A program made the position numbers and the translations under genes. This document shows, one piece after another, positions 1 through 9,386 of a DNA stretch of 27,370 nt. The stretch covers positions 1 to 27,370 of the IMG/VR virus record IMGVR_UViG_3300034190_001100; one strand, given 5' to 3'. The stretch comes from a virus. Within the stretch, counting starts at the first letter, position 1, and each line of letters opens with the position of its first letter. Below the pieces are notes generated by a model. It was not told where the DNA came from, did not search any database, and saw only the letters and a program-made list of their open reading frames with translations.

Positions 1-3000
1 AGTCTTTAGACTCGCCAGTTCCTATAGGTTGCTTGGCTATTTTGCTCTTTTTAAATGTATCGTAGTTAGCAAGTATCTCAAGCGGAGCCTTGATTAAGGG
101 ACTACCCATTTCAGCAAGCAGTGGCGCAGGTTTAATCATGCGCTGAAGGTCTGCCATAGGCACAACATTTAACAAGGTAAAGGCTTTAATAACGCCTTGA
201 GATTCCTGACCTAAAAATACAGGAACTCTCTCACCCCAGAACGCACCGTAGTCAGAGTAGTCTAAGTCTCCAGTCTCATGCTCAAACTGTTGCTTGGCGA
301 TGGCTAGTTTCTCTGCTCTCTGCGGGTTAAGCACAAGGCTCTTAAGTTGGGCAGGTATGTTCTTACGAGTCCAAGTGTAGAAAGGCATAAACCTTTTAAG
401 AACATCTCTCTCAAACTTTGATACATCAGTGTAATCGAACTGAGATTTCTTTACCTCAAGAGAAGCCATTTCAAACTTGCGGTCATCAGCATTAGCAATT
501 TTCCTAATAACTACAGGCTTACCAGTTACAGGATCAATCTGTTCTTTTGTTTTAAACAGTTGTCCTTCATACTCTCTAAGTTTATTAGGATTCTTTTTCA
601 TCTGACGAAGGGCATGGATAAATACAGCGTATCTTGCATTACCTTCTATCGTCCCGCCAAGAGCAAATCCAACTTGCACTGCTGGGTTCTCTGCTCCTAC
701 TCTCCTTCGTAATGCAGAACCTTGTCCTCTAGCGGCCTCCTGTTGAGCCTCAAGCGCCCTAATGTTATCAGCCCTATAGTGACCTGCTGTAATTCCTTTG
801 TTCCTAGCGGCCTCTACAACCTCTCTCATAGAGTATCCAGTATCCATCCAGTTAGGAGCATTCCATTCCTTTGCTGATATTTTAGGTGGGACTTTATAAA
901 ACAAGCCTTTGCCTCCACCAATATCATCAATAAACTTTTGCCTCGCTATATCACTCCCATTAAACCTAGCATAATACTGGAGTTTAGCCGCGCCTGTAAA
1001 TATATCTATTGCCTCTGGTATGTTTACTCCAAGACCAGATATAACATAAGCATTAAAAATGTTACCCACGGCATTACGAGTGTGGTAAGCAGGACGAACA
1101 CCGAGAGTCCAAGCCTTCCATGAGTTTTGTATTTCATCATAGAACTGAAAGAACTTTTTAATTTCTTTTTCTGAGGCAATGTCACCACGCATTAGACTAA
1201 GAACATCTTCTACCTGCCGCTTGATCTGTTTAGGAGCCATGAATATTTCTGATCCATTCTCCTTTGCAACAGCCCTAGCCTGATCCGCAATCTTTTTAGA
1301 TTCAGACGTTGCCTTTATATATTTCTTAGATCCTGATTCTAACATTCTAGGGCGAACATCTGAAACACCATAACCTCTTAAACGCATCTGCTCTGCGTAT
1401 ACATTTTTCCATTCAGTGTCTAGCACATCTTCAGGTACAGTGCGTCTTGGTATTCCTTTAACCTCTGCCCAACCAAGTTCTTCTGGGTCAACCGTTTCTT
1501 CAATATATTTAGGCTGTCCTCTGCTTCTTTCAAAGCCTTCTTCTAATATAGGATTTTGTTTCTTTCTGATCCAAGTTCCATCAGGAACTCCATCCTCATC
1601 TAATCCTCTGCGTACCCAGAATCCAATTTCCTTTTCTCTTTTAAACGGCTGGTTATCCATAAACCTAACCCACGCTTGGTAGTCTGTCTTGCCGTCCTCT
1701 TTTCTAAAGGTTCTTCTAGCCCACCCATCCCGTTTAGCGCCGTTTATTTTATCTTCAATGTACTCCCACTCATTAGTTTTTTCATTGAACTCTCTTCTAT
1801 AACCTGCCTTAGACCAGTCATAAGCGTCATCTGCTGACCCGCCTTTAGCCATAACTCCTGCCTGTGGCATAAGACCTGTTACTCTAGGGCTATCAGAAAT
1901 TTCATCAATAGCCCATTTGTTTTGCAGTGCGTTGTTCTGCCTATCCCAGCGCATAGTCATTGCTACTACAGGATCGCTTTGGAAAAACTCATAAGGTTTA
2001 TCAGCAGGATTAGGTCTTACTCCGTGGCTTGCAAATGTAGCCGCCATTGCTTCTTGCCTTTCTAGGTTGGCCTCGTCTACAGTTTTTCTATCAAGAACAG
2101 TTCTTTCTTTTTTGTATCCGGGTCCAGATTTAAATATAGGCTGACCAAATTCATCCACGCCTTCTAAGAACTCATCTCCACCCATCTGCAAATACTTACG
2201 ACCATCAGATGATAGGACTCCGGGAAAGTAACCTTTATGCACTACCCGGTTTAAAGGCTGTCCATGTATAACAGATAACTCATACAACCTGTCACCCATA
2301 CGCTCCCACTCATCAAGCATATCAATGCCTTCATCTCCAAGAACTTTACGTCCTTGCATAGATACGTCTGTTAATGGAGTGAGAGAGCCATCATCATATA
2401 TGTATGCCTCGCTAGGGTTCTCCATATTAGGATCGTACTTTATACCATCCTTTGTGGTTCTTGCGCGTTGAGCCTCGTTAGCAAATACTTTCTTAATCTC
2501 ATCCTCTGATACATCTAACTGTCTTGCTCTAGCAGTAAAGTATTGAGAAAGTGGAGCAACAGATTCTGTCATCTCCTTTTGAAGTTCGGCCAGATTATAC
2601 TTTCTTTCATCAAGAACGCCTTTCACTTCTTTAGATTTGCCAACAGGTACATTAAACAATCTGGCAAGGTCTGGTATACCTATATCATTCTTACCAAACT
2701 TAGCATCCATAACCTTTTCACCTGCTCGCTTAAGAACAGGTGTAGCACCAGTCTTTTCTCCCGCTCCTTTAATAAGAGCGCCAACACCTCTAACAATGCC
2801 AGGACCAAACCAAGTAAGAGGATCAGTAGCAACATCACCTGCAAAACCTAGCACACCTTTAGTGAATGGACTAAGGTTGTCAGGCAACATATCCTGAGTT
2901 CTAACCTCATCCTCACCAAGCCATCCAGACTTCATGCCTTTAAACAGTCCTTCATTTGGGGTCAAGTCTACACCACCTAGCGCAGTATATATATCACTGC

Positions 3001-3235
3001 CTAGTTTACTCTCCCTTGCTCCTACCTTTAAAGCCTGTGAAGGACGCTCAAGCAAAGCAAGATAATCTAATACACCTTTCTCGTCACTACCTCTTTCTGG
3101 TATTTTAGTATCGTACTTTTTCTTAAGGTTATTTAGTAGAAGCCTTTGTTGCTCTACCTTGGGGCGTTGAAGGAATGAGTCGGGAACTTGAGCGGTAAAC
3201 TCTTTACCACGGAAATCAAATTTAATATCGGGCAT
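1..3235 (-). CDS. Very large internal/ejection-type virion protein, C-terminus beyond the left edge
   Basis: The reading frame is open from the ATG at 3235 to the window edge, giving 1078 codons without a stop, so the protein is C-terminally incomplete here. I checked the frame in four places and it stays intact. The N-terminus has a short beta-like start (MPDIKFDFRGKEF). It is followed by a hydrophobic, glycine-rich stretch around residues 110-150 containing DVATDPLTWFGPG, a motif I associate with giant internal proteins of podoviruses. Near the right end of the visible part it reads FMPFYTWTRKNIPAQL, another such signature. Being last in the visible late operon, after four presumed internal proteins, fits the place of T7 gp16, the large ejected core protein. 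Its start overlaps the preceding stop as TAATG with AAGG just upstream. No enzymatic motif was recognised. The family is moderately sure; the ejection role is inference. Confidence 0.75.
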   Translation of the reverse strand, partial: MPDIKFDFRGKEFTAQVPDSFLQRPKVEQQRLLLNNLKKKYDTKIPERGSDEKGVLDYLALLERPSQALKVGARESKLGSDIYTALGGVDLTPNEGLFKGMKSGWLGEDEVRTQDMLPDNLSPFTKGVLGFAGDVATDPLTWFGPGIVRGVGALIKGAGEKTGATPVLKRAGEKVMDAKFGKNDIGIPDLARLFNVPVGKSKEVKGVLDERKYNLAELQKEMTESVAPLSQYFTARARQLDVSEDEIKKVFANEAQRARTTKDGIKYDPNMENPSEAYIYDDGSLTPLTDVSMQGRKVLGDEGIDMLDEWERMGDRLYELSVIHGQPLNRVVHKGYFPGVLSSDGRKYLQMGGDEFLEGVDEFGQPIFKSGPGYKKERTVLDRKTVDEANLERQEAMAATFASHGVRPNPADKPYEFFQSDPVVAMTMRWDRQNNALQNKWAIDEISDSPRVTGLMPQAGVMAKGGSADDAYDWSKAGYRREFNEKTNEWEYIEDKINGAKRDGWARRTFRKEDGKTDYQAWVRFMDNQPFKREKEIGFWVRRGLDEDGVPDGTWIRKKQNPILEEGFERSRGQPKYIEETVDPEELGWAEVKGIPRRTVPEDVLDTEWKNVYAEQMRLRGYGVSDVRPRMLESGSKKYIKATSESKKIADQARAVAKENGSEIFMAPKQIKRQVEDVLSLMRGDIASEKEIKKFFQFYDEIQNSWKAWTLGVRPAYHTRNAVGNIFNAYVISGLGVNIPEAIDIFTGAAKLQYYARFNGSDIARQKFIDDIGGGKGLFYKVPPKISAKEWNAPNWMDTGYSMREVVEAARNKGITAGHYRADNIRALEAQQEAARGQGSALRRRVGAENPAVQVGFALGGTIEGNARYAVFIHALRQMKKNPNKLREYEGQLFKTKEQIDPVTGKPVVIRKIANADDRKFEMASLEVKKSQFDYTDVSKFERDVLKRFMPFYTWTRKNIPAQLKSLVLNPQRAEKLAIAKQQFEHETGDLDYSDYGAFWGERVPVFLGQESQGVIKAFTLLNVVPMADLQRMIKPAPLLAEMGSPLIKAPLEILANYDTFKKSKIAKQPIGTGESKD

Positions 3236-4122
3236 TAGTCCTTAATTACTATTTCATCCTCTGTCATTACAGCAGTACCATCTCGTCCTTGCAACATTCT
3301 AGCCGCCATATCCTGAAGGTCTTCATCAGACATTTGTTTAAAACCCATATAACCTTCTGGAACATCAACAACTTTTGTTTTAATAAGAAACGCAAGTTGA
3401 TTAATAGCATCTTGTTGATACCCAGAATCATAAATTTGTTTAAGTTCTAATACTCTAAGATGATCTTTGCTATATCTGTCAGTTAATTTAGGCTGACCAC
3501 GCATATAATCTGCGGCGGCTTCAGCCTGAGTCTTTTCAATCTCAAGTTGATGACCGCTTATCTCTGATGCGTATGCAGGATCACCACCCGCTCTAATGAT
3601 TCTGTCGTATATAACCTTAGAGTCATCAGGTAGAGTGCCGTCTTTATTTTTAATGGCTTCAATAATCTTAGCCTGACGATTATCATTTTTCTGTAGTGCG
3701 TCTGCTTTAAGAAACTCTAATGCACTTTTAGTATAAGTATCTTTTGCTCTAGGGTTATGAGCCTTTAGGATAGCGCCCTGCATTAAAACCTTTTTAAGAG
3801 CCTTGTTGCTCCTTGACTGTTCCTGCTGTAAGAATTCAAGCCTAGACTGTAAATTATTAGGTGGAGTCCAGTCATCAGCAATAGGTGTACGGCCTCTAAT
3901 CAAGTCCATGCTAGGATTAATACCTTGACCTCCTGTAGTAACCTGTGGCTTTTCTGCGTCAGGCTTAAGCATTTCATACCCAAGCAACCCTAATGTACCT
4001 GCCGCCGTTCCTGTTCTCCAAGGGCTAATACCAGCGTCTTTCTTTCCGCCTCTTTTTAATAATCTTGGAATATATGGAGCCGCTATAGACGCTCCTTTTC
4101 CTAGCAAACCTAAAATTGGCAT
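3235..4122 (-). CDS. Probable internal virion protein, 295 aa
   Basis: I chose the ATG at 4122 because it overlaps the previous stop as TAATG and has GAGG eight bases upstream. A longer reading from 4158 would need a TTG codon and overlap the neighbour by 37 bases. The N-terminus is hydrophobic and basic (MPILGLLGKGASIAAPYIPR), followed by a glycine-rich, possibly membrane-active stretch (GTAAGTLGLLGYEML). The rest is charged and helical, with a central part rich in K, D and Q. It resembles no enzyme I know. It lies between a glycine-zipper protein gene and the giant virion protein gene, so a role in the ejected internal protein set is likely but inferred from position. Confidence 0.75.
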   Translation of the reverse strand: MPILGLLGKGASIAAPYIPRLLKRGGKKDAGISPWRTGTAAGTLGLLGYEMLKPDAEKPQVTTGGQGINPSMDLIRGRTPIADDWTPPNNLQSRLEFLQQEQSRSNKALKKVLMQGAILKAHNPRAKDTYTKSALEFLKADALQKNDNRQAKIIEAIKNKDGTLPDDSKVIYDRIIRAGGDPAYASEISGHQLEIEKTQAEAAADYMRGQPKLTDRYSKDHLRVLELKQIYDSGYQQDAINQLAFLIKTKVVDVPEGYMGFKQMSDEDLQDMAARMLQGRDGTAVMTEDEIVIKD

Positions 4123-4694
4123 TACGACATCCTCATTAATGATGGGAGAGAAGCCCAAGTTTTATTACCGCCACCTACTGCCGTTCCATATGGTGTAGGT
4201 GGAGGACCGCCTTGCATACCTGCTACAAGGTTAGCCAAGAACATAGCATCAAGGAATCCGTATTCATCTTCTTCCTCTTTAGGTTTGGGAACACCCATTC
4301 CTGCATGATGTCTTGCCCCAACACCTCTGCCTCTTAGGTCTGCTAAAAGTTCTGGACTAAACGGTCCTTGTCCTCTTTGTTGGTTAGCCTGTCTTCGTTC
4401 TGCTAAAAGCGCAGGGCTAAAAGGTGAGGCAGTAGAAGGCATCCCAAAATGAGGATTATTTGCATTACCTAGTCTATTGGTAGCCGTAACAGTAAGTAAA
4501 TTTGGATTTACTCCTCTAGCACCATAACCCGGCCTTGACTGTAGTTCTTCTTGCTGTCTTAAACGCTCTTGCCGTAACTCTTCTTCTCTTCGTCGTTTAT
4601 ACGCTTCAGTTCCAAGTTCAAGCCTAGAAGGCAACCCGGTTCCTGTACTCATTATAGAGTATGCCGGTAATGTTCCTGTATATCTTCCTGCCAT
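4122..4694 (-). CDS. Hypothetical protein, 190 aa, probably virion-associated
   Basis: The start ATG at 4694 has GGAGA six bases upstream. The protein has a charged arginine/glutamate stretch at about residues 34-52 (RRREEELRQERLRQQEELQS), probably helical. It is followed by two related short segments, SPFSPALLAERR and GPFSPELLADLRGRG, which look like a small internal repeat of a linear motif. The C-terminal third is glycine- and proline-rich with a hydrophobic patch (GFLDAMFLANLVAGMQGG). No known family was recognised. Its place among presumed internal virion proteins suggests a structural or ejection role. The stop overlaps the next start as TAATG. Confidence 0.7.
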   Translation of the reverse strand: MAGRYTGTLPAYSIMSTGTGLPSRLELGTEAYKRRREEELRQERLRQQEELQSRPGYGARGVNPNLLTVTATNRLGNANNPHFGMPSTASPFSPALLAERRQANQQRGQGPFSPELLADLRGRGVGARHHAGMGVPKPKEEEDEYGFLDAMFLANLVAGMQGGPPPTPYGTAVGGGNKTWASLPSLMRMS

Positions 4695-4703
4695 ATTATT
4701 CTC

Positions 4704-5720
4704 CTATCCAACCAAACCTGCTAAACCAGAACCTATAGCCGCTCCCATTGGCCCACCTGCGGCCATACCTATGCCACCTGCCAAAGCACTAACAAGAGGA
4801 CTAGGACCAGCAGGGCCGGTAGCAGTGACATTACTGCCGTAATCACCAGAGATGGCGGCAAGGTAATTCTGCAATCCGATTGTCGGAAGTTGTGACTCAT
4901 AAGCATATCTATCAAGTGCAGACTGAATTCCTCGTTGTTCCATAGCCTGACGCTGTTGACCAACTCTATCCATTGCGGCAATGTTAGACAGCGGAGCAGA
5001 CATAATAGTGGGATACTGACCAAGATAATTTGCTCCAATACCTGCGCCTGTGGCTCCTTGCTGTTGACCAAACTGTTGTGCGCCAAGCCCCATCTGTGCC
5101 GCGCCCATCCTACGGCCTTGTGCTTGGTTATACGCATCAAACATAGCCCTACCAAGGTTATCTGTAACTCTCTGGTTTGCGGCGGCTACAGCATTAGCCT
5201 GTATAATGTCGCCTCTCGTACTCCCTCCCGGCTGGTACTGGACGATCTGCGATCTAATGCCGGGTAGTATCTCTCCTGTCAACTGGCCCATAGCCTCGCT
5301 CCTGTAAGCGTCTGCAAGAGGATTAAATACTGACGTATCTACCTCTCCACTTAGCAGTCCTGAATACTGAGCCTCTGTAAAAGGCGTAAGCCCTGCATAT
5401 TGCGCTCCGGTCATTGGGCTACGCATAGCCGTACCGTAGTCCATTAAGTCTCTACCGTACTGTAATCCACCCAACTGTGTAGTTTCTGCTCCTGCTTGTA
5501 AATTGGCAGGGCGTGGACCTGTCGCATATGTAAGCGCAGACCTTTGCGCTTCAAGTGTGGCAGGATCAAATGGAGCAATTCTGGTTCCAGAGTAATACGC
5601 TGGAGTCATCTTGCCTGAAGAGTACAGGTCTTCCGCTCTAGCAAATCCTGTCTTTAAGTAGTCTTTCTGAGCGTCCCACGGTTCTGTCCGTGTAGTTTGT
5701 GATTGGCTTCCTCCTGACAT
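4704..5720 (-). CDS. Glycine-zipper internal virion protein, 338 aa
   Basis: The ATG at 5720 is preceded by a good GGAG site. The protein opens with MSGGSQSQTTRTEPWDAQKD and an AEDLYSSG...PAYYSGTRIAPFDPATLEAQ-like block. This is a layout I recognise as common in podovirus proteins encoded just before the giant virion protein. The middle is glutamine- and alanine-rich and probably helical. The C-terminus (about residues 308-338) is a glycine-zipper hydrophobic segment with LAGGIGMAAGGPMGAAIG, which could insert into a membrane. This fits an ejected protein comparable in position to T7 gp14. The family assignment is from memory of similar sequences; the membrane role is inference. A 128-aa frame inside it on the same strand is a shadow. 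Confidence 0.78.
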   Translation of the reverse strand: MSGGSQSQTTRTEPWDAQKDYLKTGFARAEDLYSSGKMTPAYYSGTRIAPFDPATLEAQRSALTYATGPRPANLQAGAETTQLGGLQYGRDLMDYGTAMRSPMTGAQYAGLTPFTEAQYSGLLSGEVDTSVFNPLADAYRSEAMGQLTGEILPGIRSQIVQYQPGGSTRGDIIQANAVAAANQRVTDNLGRAMFDAYNQAQGRRMGAAQMGLGAQQFGQQQGATGAGIGANYLGQYPTIMSAPLSNIAAMDRVGQQRQAMEQRGIQSALDRYAYESQLPTIGLQNYLAAISGDYGSNVTATGPAGPSPLVSALAGGIGMAAGGPMGAAIGSGLAGLVG

Positions 5721-5723
5721 ATA

Positions 5724-6155
5724 TTACTCCTTTATTAACTTAACGCCAACAAGCATAGGACTGGTGCTTGTTCTTCCTTCTGGAAAGTATGGGTAATAAT
5801 CATAGGCATCTCTATCTTCTTCATAAGAACCTGAGTCCGTCCAAATGCCGTCCTGTGCGCTATATGTCCATTTAGGATACACATATTTATATCCTTCAAC
5901 ATCTGGCATAGGAAGTCCTGCTCCTATAGTTTCTGGGCCACCGGGTTCTTTAGTAGAAATAAAATCAGTTGAAAAATTAGGGAATTTATCTGGAGATGAG
6001 CCAACTAACCCAACTAATTTATTGTAGTTTAAAAAGCCGGGAAGGTGTGTCATTCCGGTTCTTGCTCCAGCCTCGGTACTCCACGGACTATAATCAGCCG
6101 ATAGTAAACCCGGAGCCAAAGGCTGTGATACTGGTATAGGTGTTCTTACTGCCAT
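5724..6155 (-). CDS. Hypothetical protein, 143 aa
   Basis: The ATG at 6155 overlaps the end of the preceding gene by 10 bases; the upstream AAGGATAT is a weak and rather distant ribosome site. The protein is proline-, glycine- and tyrosine-rich (PVSQPLAPGLLSADYSPW near the start; DRDAYDYYPYFPEGR near the end). It has no obvious domain, membrane span or coiled coil. It is encoded between a GNAT-like gene and the glycine-zipper internal protein gene, so a minor structural role is likely. I do not recognise a family. Confidence 0.65.
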   Translation of the reverse strand: MAVRTPIPVSQPLAPGLLSADYSPWSTEAGARTGMTHLPGFLNYNKLVGLVGSSPDKFPNFSTDFISTKEPGGPETIGAGLPMPDVEGYKYVYPKWTYSAQDGIWTDSGSYEEDRDAYDYYPYFPEGRTSTSPMLVGVKLIKE

Positions 6156-6616
6156 TTGCTTTTTATATCCTTTGTTATTACTGAGTATTCATTATCCCAT
6201 TTTAATTTTTTTGCAAGACCTTTTCTTGTCCAAGCCTCTATAGCAGAGCATCCGTGTCTTACACCAAATCCTTCAATTACTTCTACAAAATCTTTCCAAT
6301 GCTCGTAGTCGTGACCGCTTTTAGTAGCAAAGGTAATTATTCTTAAGACTCGTTTCCTTGGGTATGTAATAATTTCTGTAACGCCAGCGCAAAATATCTC
6401 TCCGTCTTTCATTCCTACCCATAAAGTTTGAGTTTCTTCAAAGATTCTTTGCAATACATCTTCTGAATATAGTTCTCCTTCAGCGTAAGCCAATGCTTTT
6501 TCTATCAAAGGCTTTACTTCATGCCAAACATATTCAACGTCATCAGAATTTACTATAAGCAATGTTGGTTTATTAGCATCTTTTAACATACTAACAGTGT
6601 TTAAATGGTTTTCCAT
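6146..6616 (-). CDS. GNAT-fold-like protein, 156 aa, in the T7 gp13 position
   Basis: The protein has the alternating helix/strand layout of a small N-acetyltransferase. There is an N-terminal helix around VWHEVKPLIEKALAYAEG, a strand pair TLWVGMKDGEIFCAGVTEI, a further strand KRVLRIITFATKSG, and a C-terminal VIEGFGVRHGCSAIEAWTR segment before a lysine-rich end. The classical acetyl-CoA loop (Q/R-x-x-G-x-G/A) is not clear, so catalytic activity is doubtful. Related proteins occur widely between the tail nozzle gene and the internal protein genes of podoviruses. T7 gp13, which has a degenerate GNAT-like fold and is needed for virion assembly, is in the same place. Its start overlaps the previous stop as TAATG with no Shine-Dalgarno site, so translation is probably coupled. 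Confidence 0.7.
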   Translation of the reverse strand: MENHLNTVSMLKDANKPTLLIVNSDDVEYVWHEVKPLIEKALAYAEGELYSEDVLQRIFEETQTLWVGMKDGEIFCAGVTEIITYPRKRVLRIITFATKSGHDYEHWKDFVEVIEGFGVRHGCSAIEAWTRKGLAKKLKWDNEYSVITKDIKSKWQ

Positions 6617-7365
6617 TATTGATCTACTTGTACTATAGTAACCGTTGCGCTTGGTACAGCAGGGCCAAAAGCACTAGCCGCTGTTCCATGCAAGTCTAAG
6701 TCTGTATCGCTAGTAGCCCACATCCACTGTAGATAATCTCCAGAAGCAATGGTAAATAAACCCGATCTATTTATAGTTTGCCTGTGGTTATTTGTATCTA
6801 AAGAATTAACCATAGAAGAAGAGTTAGAAACATCAACGCCATTTATTCTAGGCCATATCCATACATCTTTTGAACTGGCACTCGTAGAATGAATTGTAGC
6901 AGACATATCTACATGGTAAATGCCGTTGTAAGTAAACTCCATTTTAGAAGTATCGGAAACATTTAAAGAAACGCCATCCGTAACGTCTGTACCATTCCAA
7001 GTTATAGGATAAGCAGTGTTAATTGAAGCAACTGTTTGTTGTGACGTATCAAAAAACTCTGCATAAGAGCCTGCACCACTTCCTCCGGCAAAGGCTATCC
7101 AGTTAGTTCCGTCAAAATAATATAGGTTTTCTCCTTGACTGGGATTCCAATCAATACCATCAGCATATCTAATATCACCAATTCTAGGACGCTGTGGTTC
7201 TTCGTGTATACGCTCAAGCCTAAACGTAGCCTGATTATATAGTATGCTACCAAGTCGTTTTAACTCGGTTACAAGATATATTCCAAGATCATTTACGTCT
7301 TCAGGTAGTGGACCCGGCTCATACAGCGTAACACTTTTTTGAACTCTATCAGAGTAAGTAGACAT
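6616..7365 (-). CDS. Tail fibre/receptor-binding-type protein with C-terminal TNF/C1q-like domain, 249 aa
   Basis: Residues 1-60 include a helix (VNDLGIYLVTELKRLGSILY) typical of trimeric or attachment regions. Residues 57-92 carry PQRPRIGDIRYADGIDWNP and LYYFDGTNWIAF, a small repeat-like module I know from marine phage fibres. From about residue 97 to the end the sequence looks like a jelly-roll domain of the TNF/C1q kind: a strand ending at FTYNGIYHVDMSATI, then WPRINGVDV, and near the end SGLFTIASGDYLQWMW. Such domains often form trimers and bind surface ligands. It follows the nozzle gene with a TAATG overlap, with AAGG upstream of its own ATG region. The fibre role is probable; the ligand cannot be told. 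Confidence 0.72.
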   Translation of the reverse strand: MSTYSDRVQKSVTLYEPGPLPEDVNDLGIYLVTELKRLGSILYNQATFRLERIHEEPQRPRIGDIRYADGIDWNPSQGENLYYFDGTNWIAFAGGSGAGSYAEFFDTSQQTVASINTAYPITWNGTDVTDGVSLNVSDTSKMEFTYNGIYHVDMSATIHSTSASSKDVWIWPRINGVDVSNSSSMVNSLDTNNHRQTINRSGLFTIASGDYLQWMWATSDTDLDLHGTAASAFGPAVPSATVTIVQVDQ

Positions 7366-9386
7366 TAATAAGACCTTGATCCTCTAGCGCCAATGTTCTT
7401 TACGTCTATTGCGTAACCGTCTAACTCCCAATCCATATCTGTAGTGGACTCAAACTTAACAGCATACAACTTGCCAGTGCCTCTGACAGATACTTTAGAT
7501 TGCGTATTAGGATTAAATGTCGTAGGAGCGTTCCATGTAATACCTTCTTCAGTAGACATGGACGTACCTAGATATACGTTTATCTCATTGTCACTGCTAA
7601 TTGACATTTTAGGATAGATAGCGCTGATTCTTTTTACCGTTGTTTGGTCTGGCTGTCCTTGCTCGTTCAAGGTAAGACCGCTACGTTCAATATAAGAGTT
7701 CATAAACGTAGTGTCTTCTTTGTTTCCAGAGTTATCACGGTATAGTTTAGTATTGCCTGGATCAGCAAACAACAACACCTTATCCTGTAGGTCGTAACTC
7801 ATAGTCCAAGGGCCAGTAGAACTTTCCCAAGTATCAGTAGTCGCGGCCCATGTAGTTGCTCGCACCGGGTTTCCTACGTTACCATAACCAATGTGTGACA
7901 GGTCAGGTATGTCTCTGATAGTAAACGTATTAGTAATGTAGTTCCACACTACCGCTTTGTTAGGCTGGTCTGTTGTCGCGCCGTCAGCCGTAAAACAGAA
8001 AAGTATTTCAGTCCTTCCGTAGTCAGCAGTAACAAAACATTTGTTAGTTTGCTGTCCGTCAATAGACTGGAACACATATTCTTTTAACTTCATAGGCAGG
8101 ATTGGTTTAATCCTCTGCCCATCGTTAATGTAGAAGTTACCTTTACCAAAGATAGCATGACCGCCATCAAACTCTGCAACACAGTTCTTTGCTATAGCGC
8201 CGATAGTAGGAGACAATTGACGGAAGGAAAATATAAACGGCGTACCAACAAACGTCATTGAGTATACAGCATCTTCCTTATATATCATAAAGGAATCTCT
8301 TAACTGTAGACCGTCTAAGATATCTCCTTTACTGTCTGCTAACTCAAATTCACCAGCATCAACCGTGCTTGATGTCTCATTCCATGAAGTAGGAAGTGTC
8401 TGGGTTGCGGCTTCTGTACTCCATTTAACTACTCTAGGAAAGTTTACACCGTCTTTAGTAATATTAAGAGCGATCAAGAATGATCTAAATGCTCTCATTG
8501 ATTTACACAGAGTAGTAATCTTTACTTCAGCATTATCAGAATGTGATGCCGCGCTAGTTCCGTCTGCTCCTCTAGTACATCCTGTAAAAGTTGTAGACGT
8601 TATACCAGTGTAAGTAATCTTTTCTGAGCCAATGTTTATTGTTCCGGCGCTTGGAAAATCCTCTGTACTGTCTACCGTAATAGTTGTAACAACGTCATTA
8701 ATAGCGCCATCCAAAAGTGTAAGGCTGGGCCAGTTAGTCAAGTCCTGCATGAGTTGGCTAGACAATGGCTTGCCATCTGTCAATGCCCAATACTGAGGAT
8801 TATCAAAATTGTTAGTCATTACAAGGACGCCACCAATAATGGTAGAAGTCCATCCTTCATCAGCAGTAGCAGAGTAGGCTCCGCTAGAACGTGTAATGTT
8901 ATACCATTTAGAAGACCTAGTTACCGTATCTCCATTGCTATGTGATGCGGCAACAGTGCTGTCAGCGCCTCTAGTACAACCAGTAAACGTAGTTGAAGTC
9001 TTGCCTGTGTAGGTAATGTTTTCTTCGTCAATAGTAATGGTTCCAACATCTTCAAACCCTGCTGTGCTTGCAACGGTTATAGTAGTTACAGAAGAGTTTA
9101 TATCTCCGTTAAGAGTTGTAGATGATCCTGTATTATCGTATGCGTATATAGCATTAAGACCGCCAACAACCCAATACTCTGGGTTACCAAGAGTAATCTG
9201 TGTTATATGGTAAGGAGCAATAGGGCAAGTAGCCATAACCTCTGAATAGCCCGCACATTTTTTGATAGAACCTTCTTCGGTTTTTACATTATTGCCATCA
9301 GACCAGACGTTAGGCGCTAAGTTCCAAGAACTTTTTTCCTTGACTATACCTACCTGACCAACATTGTCTATATTAATTAAGGCCAT
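7365..9386 (-). CDS. Tail nozzle / tubular protein B-like, 673 aa, with duplicated FTGCTRGAD module
   Basis: The N-terminus (WNLAPNVWSDGNNVKTEEG at about 21-39, then CAGYSEV) matches the conserved opening of podovirus nozzle-type proteins such as those of phiSU10 and relatives of T7 gp12. These form the distal tail tube and close it before DNA ejection. Later blocks (FRSFLIALNITKDG; FGKGNFYINDGQ; AVVWNYITNTFTIRD) have the repeating strand pattern of a beta-propeller core. Two related 65-residue inserts lie at about residues 89-152 and 224-289. Each contains TTITV, ITYTG.TSTTFTGCTRGAD and AASH; see the findings. The start overlaps the previous stop as TAATG. The family is fairly sure; the exact tail position is inferred. 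Confidence 0.8.
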   Translation of the reverse strand: MALINIDNVGQVGIVKEKSSWNLAPNVWSDGNNVKTEEGSIKKCAGYSEVMATCPIAPYHITQITLGNPEYWVVGGLNAIYAYDNTGSSTTLNGDINSSVTTITVASTAGFEDVGTITIDEENITYTGKTSTTFTGCTRGADSTVAASHSNGDTVTRSSKWYNITRSSGAYSATADEGWTSTIIGGVLVMTNNFDNPQYWALTDGKPLSSQLMQDLTNWPSLTLLDGAINDVVTTITVDSTEDFPSAGTINIGSEKITYTGITSTTFTGCTRGADGTSAASHSDNAEVKITTLCKSMRAFRSFLIALNITKDGVNFPRVVKWSTEAATQTLPTSWNETSSTVDAGEFELADSKGDILDGLQLRDSFMIYKEDAVYSMTFVGTPFIFSFRQLSPTIGAIAKNCVAEFDGGHAIFGKGNFYINDGQRIKPILPMKLKEYVFQSIDGQQTNKCFVTADYGRTEILFCFTADGATTDQPNKAVVWNYITNTFTIRDIPDLSHIGYGNVGNPVRATTWAATTDTWESSTGPWTMSYDLQDKVLLFADPGNTKLYRDNSGNKEDTTFMNSYIERSGLTLNEQGQPDQTTVKRISAIYPKMSISSDNEINVYLGTSMSTEEGITWNAPTTFNPNTQSKVSVRGTGKLYAVKFESTTDMDWELDGYAIDVKNIGARGSRSY

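Noticed and set aside
4122-4158. Longer start (TTG at 4158) for the 295-aa internal protein
   Set aside because: The ATG at 4122 overlaps the preceding stop as TAATG and has GAGG upstream; the TTG has no such support.
4769-5155. 128-codon frame on the minus strand
   Set aside because: It is a different frame within the glycine-zipper protein gene and has no ribosome site or family resemblance.
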